Shown here in pieces: positions 1 through 7,625 of a stretch of DNA of 64,000 nt. The stretch lies in the NCBI RefSeq assembly GCF_023277115.1, contig NZ_JALQCS010000001.1:372001-436000 (forward strand). The letters run 5' to 3'. The notes beneath the pieces are model-generated. The model had not been told where the DNA came from, made no database searches, and saw only the letters and a program-made list of their open reading frames with translations. Made by a program: the position numbers and the translations under genes. This DNA is from Acidithiobacillus acidisediminis. GTDB taxonomy: Bacteria > Pseudomonadota > Gammaproteobacteria > Acidithiobacillales > Acidithiobacillaceae. Numbering within the stretch: the first letter of the stretch is position 1; every line of letters starts with the position of its first letter.

Positions 1-1987
1 ACTGATAGTTGGATTGGGAGGAAATAGGCCCCATCTGAATGGCCGGCGGGAGCAGGAAACTGGCCTCTACACCGGGAAAGCGTTGCACCGTCTGTCGCAG
101 CTGGGCAATGATCTTGTCGCCGCTGGCCCGATCCCCCTGGGGCTTGAGCCGGATGATGAGGCGCCCGGTATTGGCCGAGCCGAAGGCCCCTGCCCCCTGC
201 CCAGCGCTGGACATGACCGCATCGACGCCGGGATTTTTTTGCACCGCCGCGGCCACCCGCTCTTGCAGACTTTTCAACTGAGCAAAGGAGATACCCTGGG
301 GATACTGCAAGTTGCCCATGACCATGCCGCTGTCTTCGCTGGGAATGAAGCCCTTAGGCAGGATCACGAAGAGTCCGATCATGGCGAGAAAACTCAGACC
401 CGCGATCAGATAGATCCAACCCCGATGCTCCAGGCTTTTGCGCAGACTGCGTCCGTACCAACTACGCAGCCCGGCAAACCAGCGTTCAAAGCCCGAAGGT
501 GTCTGGTGCTTGACGCGCAGATAGCGCGCACAGAGCATGGGGGTCAGGGTCAAGGACACTAGGCCCGAGAGCAGGATGACCACGGCAATGGTGACGCCAA
601 ACTCCCGAAAGAGGCGACCGATAATGCCACCCATGACCAAGAAAGGCAGAAAGACCACCGCCAGGGACAGGGTCATGGACATCACCGTAAACCCAATCTC
701 CGAACTGCCGGCATAGGCCGCCTGTTCGGGCTCCTCCCCCTGCTCCTCGTGACGCGCGATGTTCTCCAGCATCACCACCGCATCATCCACCACAAAACCG
801 ACGGAGAGGGTCAAGGCGAGCAGGGTGAGGGTGTTGAGGGTATAGCCTAGATAGGAGAGGACCCCAAAGGTACCGAGGATGGAGGTCGGGATGGCCAGGG
901 CGCCAATCAGGGTCGGGCTGCCCCGGCGCAGGAAGAGCCACAGAACCCCCGCCACCAGCACCGAGGCGAGGAGCAGGGTGTACTCCACTTCCTGCACCGC
1001 AGCCCGGATGTAGTCGGCCTTGTCATAGATGATCTTGAGCTTGGCGCCCCCCGGTAGCCCGGCGGTAAAGCTCGGCAAGCGTTGCTGAATCGCTTCGGAA
1101 ATCGCCACCGTATCGGCATTGGGCTGACGCACCACCGCCAGGATCAGAGCCCGATGCTGGCCCAGCCAGCTGGCGATCTGATCGTTGTCGACACCATTGT
1201 CTACCTGCGCCACGTCCGCCAGGGGCACCACCGTGCCCCCGCTCTGAGGCACCGGCATGTCGCGAAAGGCTGCGGCATCGTGGAGCTGACCGTGCACGTT
1301 CACCGCATAATTGCGCGCCGTCCCGAGCAGGGTGCCCTGGGGGAGATTGACGTTGTGACTGCTCACCGCCTGATCCAGGGCCTGCAAGGAGAGGCCATGG
1401 GCCTGCAGGGCAAAGGGATTGGCATGGATGCGCACGGCATAGTTCTGCTCGCCAAAGACCTGCACCTGGGCCACGCCCGGGATACCCGAGATGGCCGGCA
1501 CCACCTTGTCGACGGCGTAGGCATTGAGCTTGTAGATGGGCATGTCCGGCGCCGAGAGGGCGATGAATTCGATGGGCGCCGCCGACGGATTCATCTGCTT
1601 GACGAAGGGCAGGCTGGGCATCCCCGGGGGCAAGAGGTGCTGGGCCTGGGTGACGGCGTTCTCCACGTTCTGGGTGGCCACGTCGATATTCTGGCTGAGA
1701 TCGAATTGCAGGATGATACGGGTCGAGCCCAGGCTGCTGGTGGAACTCATGGACGACAGGCCGGGGATGCTGGAGAACTGCTTTTCCAGGGGGGTGGCTA
1801 CACTGCTGGCCATGGTCTGGGGGCTCGCCCCCGGCAGGCTGGCGGAGACCAAGACCGTAGGAAAATCGACACTGGGCAGCATCGCCACCGGTAGGTTCTG
1901 AAAGGCGAAGATCCCGTAGATGACCAAAGTCAGGCTGAGAATGATGGTCATCACCCGTCGGCGGATGAACAGCGCCGAGAGATTCAT
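1..1987 (-). CDS. RND-family efflux pump inner-membrane protein (3' end cut by window edge)
   Basis: Proton-driven inner-membrane pump of the HAE1/MdtB-MdtC type, working with the adaptor and outer-membrane channel encoded just upstream. About 662 codons are visible of a family length near 1030, so the C-terminal third lies outside the window. The N-terminus (MNLSALFIRRRVMT) and first membrane helix are typical. The porter domain follows, and the membrane motif GFVVDDAVVMLENI near residue 400 holds the paired acidic residues that relay protons. SGLVSLTLTPMLCARYL lies further on. The ATG overlaps the adaptor stop by four bases (ATGA), so translation is coupled. Drug, solvent or metabolite substrates cannot be told from sequence; the metal-pump (CusA) subfamily looks less likely. 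Confidence 0.9.
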   Translation of the reverse strand, partial: MNLSALFIRRRVMTIILSLTLVIYGIFAFQNLPVAMLPSVDFPTVLVSASLPGASPQTMASSVATPLEKQFSSIPGLSSMSSTSSLGSTRIILQFDLSQNIDVATQNVENAVTQAQHLLPPGMPSLPFVKQMNPSAAPIEFIALSAPDMPIYKLNAYAVDKVVPAISGIPGVAQVQVFGEQNYAVRIHANPFALQAHGLSLQALDQAVSSHNVNLPQGTLLGTARNYAVNVHGQLHDAAAFRDMPVPQSGGTVVPLADVAQVDNGVDNDQIASWLGQHRALILAVVRQPNADTVAISEAIQQRLPSFTAGLPGGAKLKIIYDKADYIRAAVQEVEYTLLLASVLVAGVLWLFLRRGSPTLIGALAIPTSILGTFGVLSYLGYTLNTLTLLALTLSVGFVVDDAVVMLENIARHEEQGEEPEQAAYAGSSEIGFTVMSMTLSLAVVFLPFLVMGGIIGRLFREFGVTIAVVILLSGLVSLTLTPMLCARYLRVKHQTPSGFERWFAGLRSWYGRSLRKSLEHRGWIYLIAGLSFLAMIGLFVILPKGFIPSEDSGMVMGNLQYPQGISFAQLKSLQERVAAAVQKNPGVDAVMSSAGQGAGAFGSANTGRLIIRLKPQGDRASGDKIIAQLRQTVQRFPGVEASFLLPPAIQMGPISSQSNYQ

Positions 1988-3123
1988 GCGCCGCCTCGAT
2001 GGTGATTGCCCCCGCCAACGTCAGATCCCGCTGGCGCCTTTTGGCCGGGAAGCAGGACGTGAACCCCAGCATAGACCCGGGCGGGTACCGGATTGATCAC
2101 CTGGGCGTTGGCCGACAAGCCCGAGATGACGGCGGTCTGCCCATCTTCCCAGAGTACCTGCACCGGCGTCGCTTCCACCACCCCCTTAGGGGCCTGATAG
2201 ACAAAGTTGCCATTGCTGCCTTGCTGTACCGCCGCTACGGGCAGGGTCAGGGCCTGGGCGACCTGCTGCACCGGCAACTGCACCTCGACAAACTCTCCGG
2301 GCCAGAGCCCGCTGCTGGCATTCTGGGCCTCGGCCTGGACACTCACGGTGGCCGTGGTACTGCTGACGCTATTGTCGATGATGTGCAGGGTGGCGGTATC
2401 CAGGGTCGTGCCTTTTTTCTCATCCTGGATCAACAGCTTCCATGCCTTCGCCTGCGCGGTGCGGGCTGCCCCCAGCAGACTTTGGGGAATCTGAAAATTG
2501 ATGCCGATGGGGCTAATCTGGTTGATGGTGGCCAGCTGGGTCTGGTTGGCGACCACCAGGTTGCCGGGCTTGACCAGGGCCATGCTGATCCGGCCGCTGA
2601 TGGGCGCGGTAATCCGCGTATAGCCCAAAGTAATCTGGGCCTGCTGCACCGCCGCGGCGTCGGCTGCTACCTGGGCTTGGCTGGCCTGGGCCTGGGAAAC
2701 GGCCTGCTCATAACTCTGGCGGGTAATGAAGTCCTTTTCCACCAGCGGTTTGTCCTGCGCCACCAGGGTGCGATTATAGCGGGCGGTGGCTTGGGCCGCA
2801 GCCAGATTCGCCCGCGCCTGGGCCAGAGTAGCGGCCGCTTGGGCCGGATTGATGGTGAACAGGGTCTGTCCCTGCTGCACCACGCCACCCTGGGTAAACG
2901 ACAGGGAGGCCAGTTGGCCGGAGGTCTGGGGCACGATGGAGACCGTCTGCAACGGCGTCACGGTACCCAGAAAGCTCTGATAATGGATCATGTCCTGGGC
3001 CTTGGGCTGGACGAGGGTAACCCGTAGGAGCGGGGGGCCACTCCGCTCGGCCTTCTGACACGCCGCCAGTCCCCAAGGCAGACACAGGATCAGGGCAATG
3101 CGGCCCCAGCGATAGGATTTCAC
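1984..3123 (-). CDS. RND efflux periplasmic adaptor (membrane fusion) lipoprotein
   Basis: AcrA/MexE-type adaptor that bridges the RND pump and the outer-membrane channel across the periplasm. The 379-residue product starts with a basic n-region, a hydrophobic stretch and a lipobox (GLAAC, Cys about 22), so it is probably lipid-anchored to the inner membrane. Residues about 50-95 form the first half of a lipoyl domain (VSIVPQTSGQLASLSFTQGG). A long Ala/Gln-rich alpha-hairpin spans about 100-170 (repeated AQA..A pattern), followed by the second lipoyl half (ITAPISGRIS) and beta-barrel domains. The start is GTG, overlapping the preceding stop (GTGA). It is the second gene of the operon. Family assignment is firm; substrate is unknown. 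Confidence 0.92.
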   Translation of the reverse strand: MKSYRWGRIALILCLPWGLAACQKAERSGPPLLRVTLVQPKAQDMIHYQSFLGTVTPLQTVSIVPQTSGQLASLSFTQGGVVQQGQTLFTINPAQAAATLAQARANLAAAQATARYNRTLVAQDKPLVEKDFITRQSYEQAVSQAQASQAQVAADAAAVQQAQITLGYTRITAPISGRISMALVKPGNLVVANQTQLATINQISPIGINFQIPQSLLGAARTAQAKAWKLLIQDEKKGTTLDTATLHIIDNSVSSTTATVSVQAEAQNASSGLWPGEFVEVQLPVQQVAQALTLPVAAVQQGSNGNFVYQAPKGVVEATPVQVLWEDGQTAVISGLSANAQVINPVPARVYAGVHVLLPGQKAPAGSDVGGGNHHRGGA

Positions 3124-4541
3124 GGTTGCGATGCTCCCACAGGGATGCCCACGGCTTGGCTCAATTGCGCCAAGGCCACGTAGCTGTTGACGAGGTTGGC
3201 GATCAGACTGTAGCGGGACTGCGCCAGGGTAGACTCTGCTTGCAGCACATCCTGGATGGTCGCCTGCCCCACCTTGTACTGGGCAATAACCACCTCCATG
3301 GCCTTACGGGCATTGGCCAGGCTGCTACGCGCACCCGGGTAGGCCGCCAGATCCCCTTGAAAGCCATGGTAGTCCTGCCAGATGCTGACGAGGGTGCTGT
3401 TGCGGGTGGCGGCGAGGGTATCTGTCTCTTGCCGCGCCGTAGCCTCGGCCTCGCGCACCTGGTAGTGGTTATCGAAGCCGGTGAAGAGGGGCACCGTCAG
3501 GCTCAAGCCCACGCTCCAGGTATCGCCGGGCTGGAATCCCCCTTGAATCTGATAGCCGTAGGAGCCCGTCACCCCCAGGCTGGGCAGCCCCTGGGCGCGG
3601 GCCGAGCGGACGTTGGCCTGGGCCACGGCCACTTGGGCGCGGGCTTCCTGGAGGGCGGGATTCGCCGTTTCTGCTGCGTGCATCAGGGTTTCCACGCCCT
3701 GTTGTACCTGGCTCGGCGGCGCACTGTCGGTGGTCAAGGGGGCAATGTGGATGACGCTGTTGGTGGGCAGACCCAGGCTGCTGGCCAAACTTCCCTCGCC
3801 ACTGCGCACTGTCTGCGCCTGTGCGGCGTAGGTGGACTGGGCCGTGGCCAGGGAGGCGCGCGCCTGGTAGAGAGCGCCAATGGTGGCTTGCCCCGCCTGA
3901 TGCAGCACCTCGGCGGCCTCCAGGGCCTTCTGGTTCTCGGCCACCGTCTTGGCATCGGCAACGAGCAGAGCCTGATTCCCCAGGAGCTGATAATAGGCCT
4001 GAGTCACGGTAAAGATAACTGCCTGCAGGGTCTGGTTCTGGGTATAGCCCGCCACCCACTCCTGGGCCTGGGCGGCATCGGTCTTCGCCGCGCGCAGGCC
4101 AAAGTCCCACAGGGTGTAGCTCAGGCTCAGGCTAGGCATGACGCTGTTGCGCGCCGGCACACTGAAACCCGCCGTCGACACCGCCTGACGGCGGGAGGCG
4201 CTGGTGCTGAAGGTCAGGCTGGGTAGCCAGGCGCTATCGGCCACCCCCAGGGCCGCGGCCTGGGCCCGCAGGGCCTCCCAGGAGGCCGCGGTTTGCGGAT
4301 TATGGGCCAAGGCCCAGGTCGTCAGTTCCGGAAGGGTCCAGGTTTTGGCAGCCATTGCTGCCGGCCAGGCTTGGGACGAGGGCAAGGCAGGGAGGCGCTC
4401 GGGGACGCCTTTCCAGGACTGACCCGCTTGCCCAGGCAGGCCGCTATCGGTGAAAAAGGGGTCGTCGAAGGCGGCGCCGATCCCGGCCTGCGCCACACCA
4501 TTGACCAGCAACAGGCCGTAGAGGAGCCATCGACAGTGCAT
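3120..4541 (-). CDS. TolC/NodT-type outer-membrane efflux channel
   Basis: Outer-membrane factor forming the exit duct of the tripartite efflux system. The 473-residue product has an N-terminal signal peptide ending near VAQAG. Two outer-membrane efflux protein repeats follow (about 75-260 and 285-465), each with long heptad-like helices and the characteristic GFDNHYQVREAEAT and SLSLTVPLFTGF stretches, the latter being a TolC-like strand. It is the first gene of the minus-strand operon and is read away from the Spy-like gene, with about 210 bases between the two starts. There is no N-terminal lipobox Cys, unlike many NodT/OprM relatives. Confidence is high for family. Confidence 0.9.
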   Translation of the reverse strand: MHCRWLLYGLLLVNGVAQAGIGAAFDDPFFTDSGLPGQAGQSWKGVPERLPALPSSQAWPAAMAAKTWTLPELTTWALAHNPQTAASWEALRAQAAALGVADSAWLPSLTFSTSASRRQAVSTAGFSVPARNSVMPSLSLSYTLWDFGLRAAKTDAAQAQEWVAGYTQNQTLQAVIFTVTQAYYQLLGNQALLVADAKTVAENQKALEAAEVLHQAGQATIGALYQARASLATAQSTYAAQAQTVRSGEGSLASSLGLPTNSVIHIAPLTTDSAPPSQVQQGVETLMHAAETANPALQEARAQVAVAQANVRSARAQGLPSLGVTGSYGYQIQGGFQPGDTWSVGLSLTVPLFTGFDNHYQVREAEATARQETDTLAATRNSTLVSIWQDYHGFQGDLAAYPGARSSLANARKAMEVVIAQYKVGQATIQDVLQAESTLAQSRYSLIANLVNSYVALAQLSQAVGIPVGASQP

Positions 4542-4647
4542 CGTTTTGTCATCGCTATATCCTGGGACGCCACTATTGTCCTTGATCTTCTCGTCCTGCG
4601 CAGCAACTTTTTGCCCGGCAAATTATGTACGTCTGTGACGATCTACG

Positions 4648-4677
4648 TTGATTTTTGTAAGAATTTTTCACTAGATT
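4648..4677 (+). promoter_or_regulatory. Possible sigma-70 promoter for the Spy-like/ompR/envZ operon
   Basis: TTGATT and TAGATT are separated by 18 bases in an AT-rich stretch of the divergent intergenic region, about 75 bases upstream of the Spy-like ATG. The -10 is weak, so this is only a candidate. Confidence 0.3.
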
Positions 4678-4702
4678 GATCGGCCGGGCAACCGTATTCT
4701 GC

Positions 4703-4722
4703 CTATCGAGCGATAGCGCTCG
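4703..4722. promoter_or_regulatory. Overlapping palindromes in the divergent efflux/Spy-like intergenic region
   Basis: CTATCG-AG-CGATAG (4703-4716) and CGAGCG-ATAG-CGCTCG (4707-4722) are both perfect inverted repeats sharing ten bases. They lie downstream of the candidate promoter and 30 bases before the Spy-like ATG. They could be an operator for a dimeric regulator or a 5' UTR hairpin; the regulator is not identified. Confidence 0.35.
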
Positions 4723-4752
4723 GCCGTTATGTACTGTCAAGGAGATGTCGTT

Positions 4753-5262
4753 ATGCGGAAAACAATGCTTTCTCTGCTCACTTGGTCCGCCCTGGCCCTG
4801 GCTCCCGTGGCCAGCATGGCGGCAGACATGCCAGCCCCGGTGATGCACGGACCCATGCATCCGCATTGGGGTCCGCGCGCTGCAATGATGAAGAATGCCC
4901 CCGTTCCCATGCTCATGCCGATCGTCTGGCGCCATGCAGTGGAACTGAAGTTGACACCGCAGCAGGAAACCCAATTGGAGACCTGGCGGAAAGAGCAAAT
5001 GGGACAATGGAAAGGACAGATGGAAAGCATGCGTGCCCACAATCAGGCCCTGCAGAGTGCCCTGCTGCATGGGGAGACGGGTAGCGCCCTGAAGCCCTTA
5101 GAGGACGCAGTCCTTGCCGATCATCAGGCCATGTTGCAGCGCGGCATTGCCCAGGTCGGCTTCGTACATAAACTGCTCAACGCGGAACAGTGGCAGAAAG
5201 TGACGGCAATTTATGCGAAGATGGAAAATGGCCCGCAGCGAGGAGGATGGCACAAACCGTGA
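4753..5262 (+). CDS. Spy/CpxP-like periplasmic LTxxQ protein, Met/His-rich
   Basis: Probable periplasmic stress or metal-sensing protein of the Spy/CpxP/ZraP group. The 169-residue product has a signal peptide ending near SMAA. Its mature N-terminus is loaded with Met and His (ADMPAPVMHGPMHPHW), then comes the family hallmark LTPQQETQLETW near residue 75 and long amphipathic helices. The start was chosen at ATG 4753 because AAGGAG sits at 4740-4745, seven bases ahead; an upstream in-frame ATG at 4729 has no such site. Its stop overlaps the GTG of the response regulator, so it should be co-expressed with the two-component pair. Related proteins act as chaperones or dampen sensor kinases. Metal binding here is inferred from composition. 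Confidence 0.75.
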   Translation: MRKTMLSLLTWSALALAPVASMAADMPAPVMHGPMHPHWGPRAAMMKNAPVPMLMPIVWRHAVELKLTPQQETQLETWRKEQMGQWKGQMESMRAHNQALQSALLHGETGSALKPLEDAVLADHQAMLQRGIAQVGFVHKLLNAEQWQKVTAIYAKMENGPQRGGWHKP

Positions 5263-5987
5263 GTAATACTGCCCGCATCTTGTTGGTGGATGATGACGCC
5301 AAGTTGCGCGCGATATTGATGCGCTACCTGGAGTCTCGGGGCTATACCGTGCATGGCGCCGCTTCGGCGGCGCAGATGGATCGGCTCCTGGAGCGGGAGC
5401 GCTATGACCTCCTGCTCCTCGATGTCATGATGCCGGGGGAGGACGGCTTCCAGATTTGCGATCGTCTGCGCAAACAGGAATCCTTGCTGCCGATCATCAT
5501 GCTCACTGCGCGCGGCGACCTGGACGATCGCGTGCAGGGCTTGTCCATGGGCGCCGATGATTATGTCGCCAAACCCTTCGAGCCCGAAGAACTGCTGGCG
5601 CGCATTGGCGCCGTCCTCCGGCGCAGTCAGGACAGCGGCACCGTTGAGCCCAGCCCAGGCGCCATCGACTTCGGCCCCTTCCATCTCGCCCTCGACTATC
5701 GCCGCCTGTACCGCGGCGACCAGGAAATCGACATCACCGAAACCGAGTTCGCGCTGCTGCGGGCCCTCGCCGAGCATCCCTGGCAAACCCTGTCGCGGGA
5801 CAAGCTCCTGGGCATGATCCACGGGCACAGTGAGGACATCCCTGGCCCGCGCGGAATCGACGTCTTCGTTTCGCGCCTGCGCCGCCTGATCGAGGATGAC
5901 TCGAGCAAACCGCGCTACCTGCAAACGGTCTGGGGGCGCGGCTACGTCTTCGTTCCCGACGCCGGGAGTCCGGAACCACGCCAGTGA
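5259..5987 (+). CDS. ompR: OmpR-family response regulator
   Basis: DNA-binding response regulator. The N-terminal receiver (about 1-120) shows ILLVDDD, the phospho-acceptor in LLLLDVMMPGEDG, the LTAR switch region and the conserved Lys in VAKPF. The C-terminal winged helix (about 140-235) has the OmpR/PhoB pattern ending QTVWGRGYVFVP. The start is uncertain. GTG 5259 overlaps the previous stop (GTGA) and sits 12 bases after AGGAGG; ATG 5247 is in frame but abuts that site. The partner kinase follows with a four-base overlap. Kinase similarity suggests an OmpR/EnvZ-type pair; the symbol is by resemblance only. Likely targets include the divergent efflux operon. Confidence 0.85.
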   Translation: MSNTARILLVDDDAKLRAILMRYLESRGYTVHGAASAAQMDRLLERERYDLLLLDVMMPGEDGFQICDRLRKQESLLPIIMLTARGDLDDRVQGLSMGADDYVAKPFEPEELLARIGAVLRRSQDSGTVEPSPGAIDFGPFHLALDYRRLYRGDQEIDITETEFALLRALAEHPWQTLSRDKLLGMIHGHSEDIPGPRGIDVFVSRLRRLIEDDSSKPRYLQTVWGRGYVFVPDAGSPEPRQ

Positions 5988-7267
5988 ATTTACGAAAACT
6001 CTGGTCCGATACCCTCTTCGGGCGGATCTTCCTGCTCATCGGCGCCTTGTTGCTGATGAGCCAGTTCGTGGTCTATTGGTACTTTACTATCTACCTGGGA
6101 AATCCCCAGGCGCGCCATCTCGCGCAAAGCTGGGCACAGATTCTTACCCTGAGCAGCGCCCTCGACGTCGGCGAGGCTGAATGGCTGGCGCCACGCCTGG
6201 CGCGGATCGGCATTGCGTTCTACCCGGTCGACGAGATGACCGGCCATGCGCCACGGCAACCCATCATGCGCAATGCGCAGCGGCTATTGCACGACATGGG
6301 CTGGCCACACGCTCAGGCGCGGGTAGATGATCAGCAGCATTTGTTATGGATTGATCCCGACCCGCACAGCCATGTGGTGGTGGCCATGCCCATCCCCAAG
6401 CCTCCACCGGGGCCTTCACCGCAGTGGTTCAAACTGAGTGCCATCCTCCTGCTCTCCCTGCTCGGGGCCTATCTGATCGTGCATCAGATTACCGGTCCCT
6501 TGCGGCGCCTGGTGCAGAGCCTGAATGCCAATCGGGGCCGCGAGGGGCCAGTCGTCTTGCCGGTTGAGGGACCCGAAGACATCAAGCATTTGGCGGGGGA
6601 GCTGAACACCGCCCTGCGGGAGCGCTACGAGCTGACAGAAGAACGAGAAATGGTATTGCTTGGTGTGTCGCACGACCTGCGCACCCCGCTCACGCGCATG
6701 CGGATGCTGGCCGAATTTCTGCCTGCGGAAGCGGCAGAGATCCAACAAGATCTGGTCGACAATCTCTGGGAAATGGACGAAACGCTGCACCAGTTCCTCG
6801 ACTATGCCCGCAGTGGCCGCGAGGAGCTGGCGGAAGAAATCGATTTGTTGGCCTTTCTCCGCCAGTTCGCGGAGCAGCAGGGGGCCGATGTCACCTGGCA
6901 TGAACCGGCGCAGGGATCCGCGCCGGAGACGCTCTACCTATCCGTTACCCCGGTGGCACTGCGTCGCGTTCTGCAAAACCTGGTGGAGAATGCCCGTCGC
7001 CACGGTAAGGCACCGATCGAACTGCGCGTCGTGCAGGAGAAGGACCGGGTGACCATCGAGGTCCGCGATCATGGTGAGGGGATCGCGACAGAAAAACTGG
7101 CCCTCCTGGGCAGGCCATTTGCGTTGGCCGGTCGCGGTGGGGGCACCGGCCTGGGCATTGCGATCGTGCAACGCATACTGCAGCGCCTGGGCGGCTCCAT
7201 CGCCTTCAGTAATGCCAGCGATGGTGGGTTACTCGTGCGTCTTTCCCTGCCCCTGCGCCAGGCTTGA
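5984..7267 (+). CDS. envZ: EnvZ-type sensor histidine kinase
   Basis: Inner-membrane sensor kinase for the adjacent OmpR-like regulator. The 427-residue product has a first membrane helix at about 12-36, a periplasmic domain of roughly 110 residues, a second helix at about 145-165 and a HAMP region. The dimerisation/phosphoacceptor site GVSHDLRTPLTRMR near residue 225 closely resembles EnvZ. The ATPase domain has an N box (LVENARRHG), a G1 box (RDHGEGI) and a G2 box (GGGTGLGIAIV). The start is GTG in a GTGA overlap with ompR. The sensed signal is not readable from sequence; proximity to the Spy-like protein suggests envelope state or metals. The symbol is by resemblance. Confidence 0.85.
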   Translation: MNLRKLWSDTLFGRIFLLIGALLLMSQFVVYWYFTIYLGNPQARHLAQSWAQILTLSSALDVGEAEWLAPRLARIGIAFYPVDEMTGHAPRQPIMRNAQRLLHDMGWPHAQARVDDQQHLLWIDPDPHSHVVVAMPIPKPPPGPSPQWFKLSAILLLSLLGAYLIVHQITGPLRRLVQSLNANRGREGPVVLPVEGPEDIKHLAGELNTALRERYELTEEREMVLLGVSHDLRTPLTRMRMLAEFLPAEAAEIQQDLVDNLWEMDETLHQFLDYARSGREELAEEIDLLAFLRQFAEQQGADVTWHEPAQGSAPETLYLSVTPVALRRVLQNLVENARRHGKAPIELRVVQEKDRVTIEVRDHGEGIATEKLALLGRPFALAGRGGGTGLGIAIVQRILQRLGGSIAFSNASDGGLLVRLSLPLRQA

Positions 7268-7603
7268 GGCAGCGGCCGCCTGCTGCGGACAGAGTTTGCG
7301 CAACTCGCGCAGTTCCAAGGGATCCAGCTTTTGCCAGGCAATGTTGCCACAGCGGCCCTGAATGGCGCCCTCCAGCGTCCCGGTTTGGGAAATCCCCGGT
7401 GCTACGACGAAATTCGGCACCGACACGGCGCTCCCCGTTGGCGTGACGGACTGTAACGCAGAACTCGCCGATTTTGCTGCGGGCTGAACCCCCGGACCCG
7501 TAGGATGCAGCCAGAGAAAGAAAAATCCGACCAACACGATCAACGACAAAATGACAATGACCACCGCCATCCAGGATGCCTTGCTGTTCGTGTCCGTGCT
7601 CAT
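7229..7603 (-). CDS. Hypothetical single-pass membrane protein
   Basis: The 124-residue product has one strong membrane helix at about 12-32 (VVIVILSLIVLVGFFFLW). An Ala/Ser/Pro linker follows, then a short C-terminal domain with two Cys (GRCGN and KLCPQQ) that might form a disulfide outside the membrane. No family recognised. Its 3' end overlaps the 3' end of the kinase gene by 39 bases in convergent orientation. It reads in the same direction as, and 22 bases downstream of, the helicase gene, so it may be expressed with it. Good helix and plausible spacing support it as real. Confidence 0.6.
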   Translation of the reverse strand: MSTDTNSKASWMAVVIVILSLIVLVGFFFLWLHPTGPGVQPAAKSASSALQSVTPTGSAVSVPNFVVAPGISQTGTLEGAIQGRCGNIAWQKLDPLELRELRKLCPQQAAAASSLAQGQGKTHE

Positions 7604-7625
7604 CTGCGCCCCTCCTTACTTCCTC

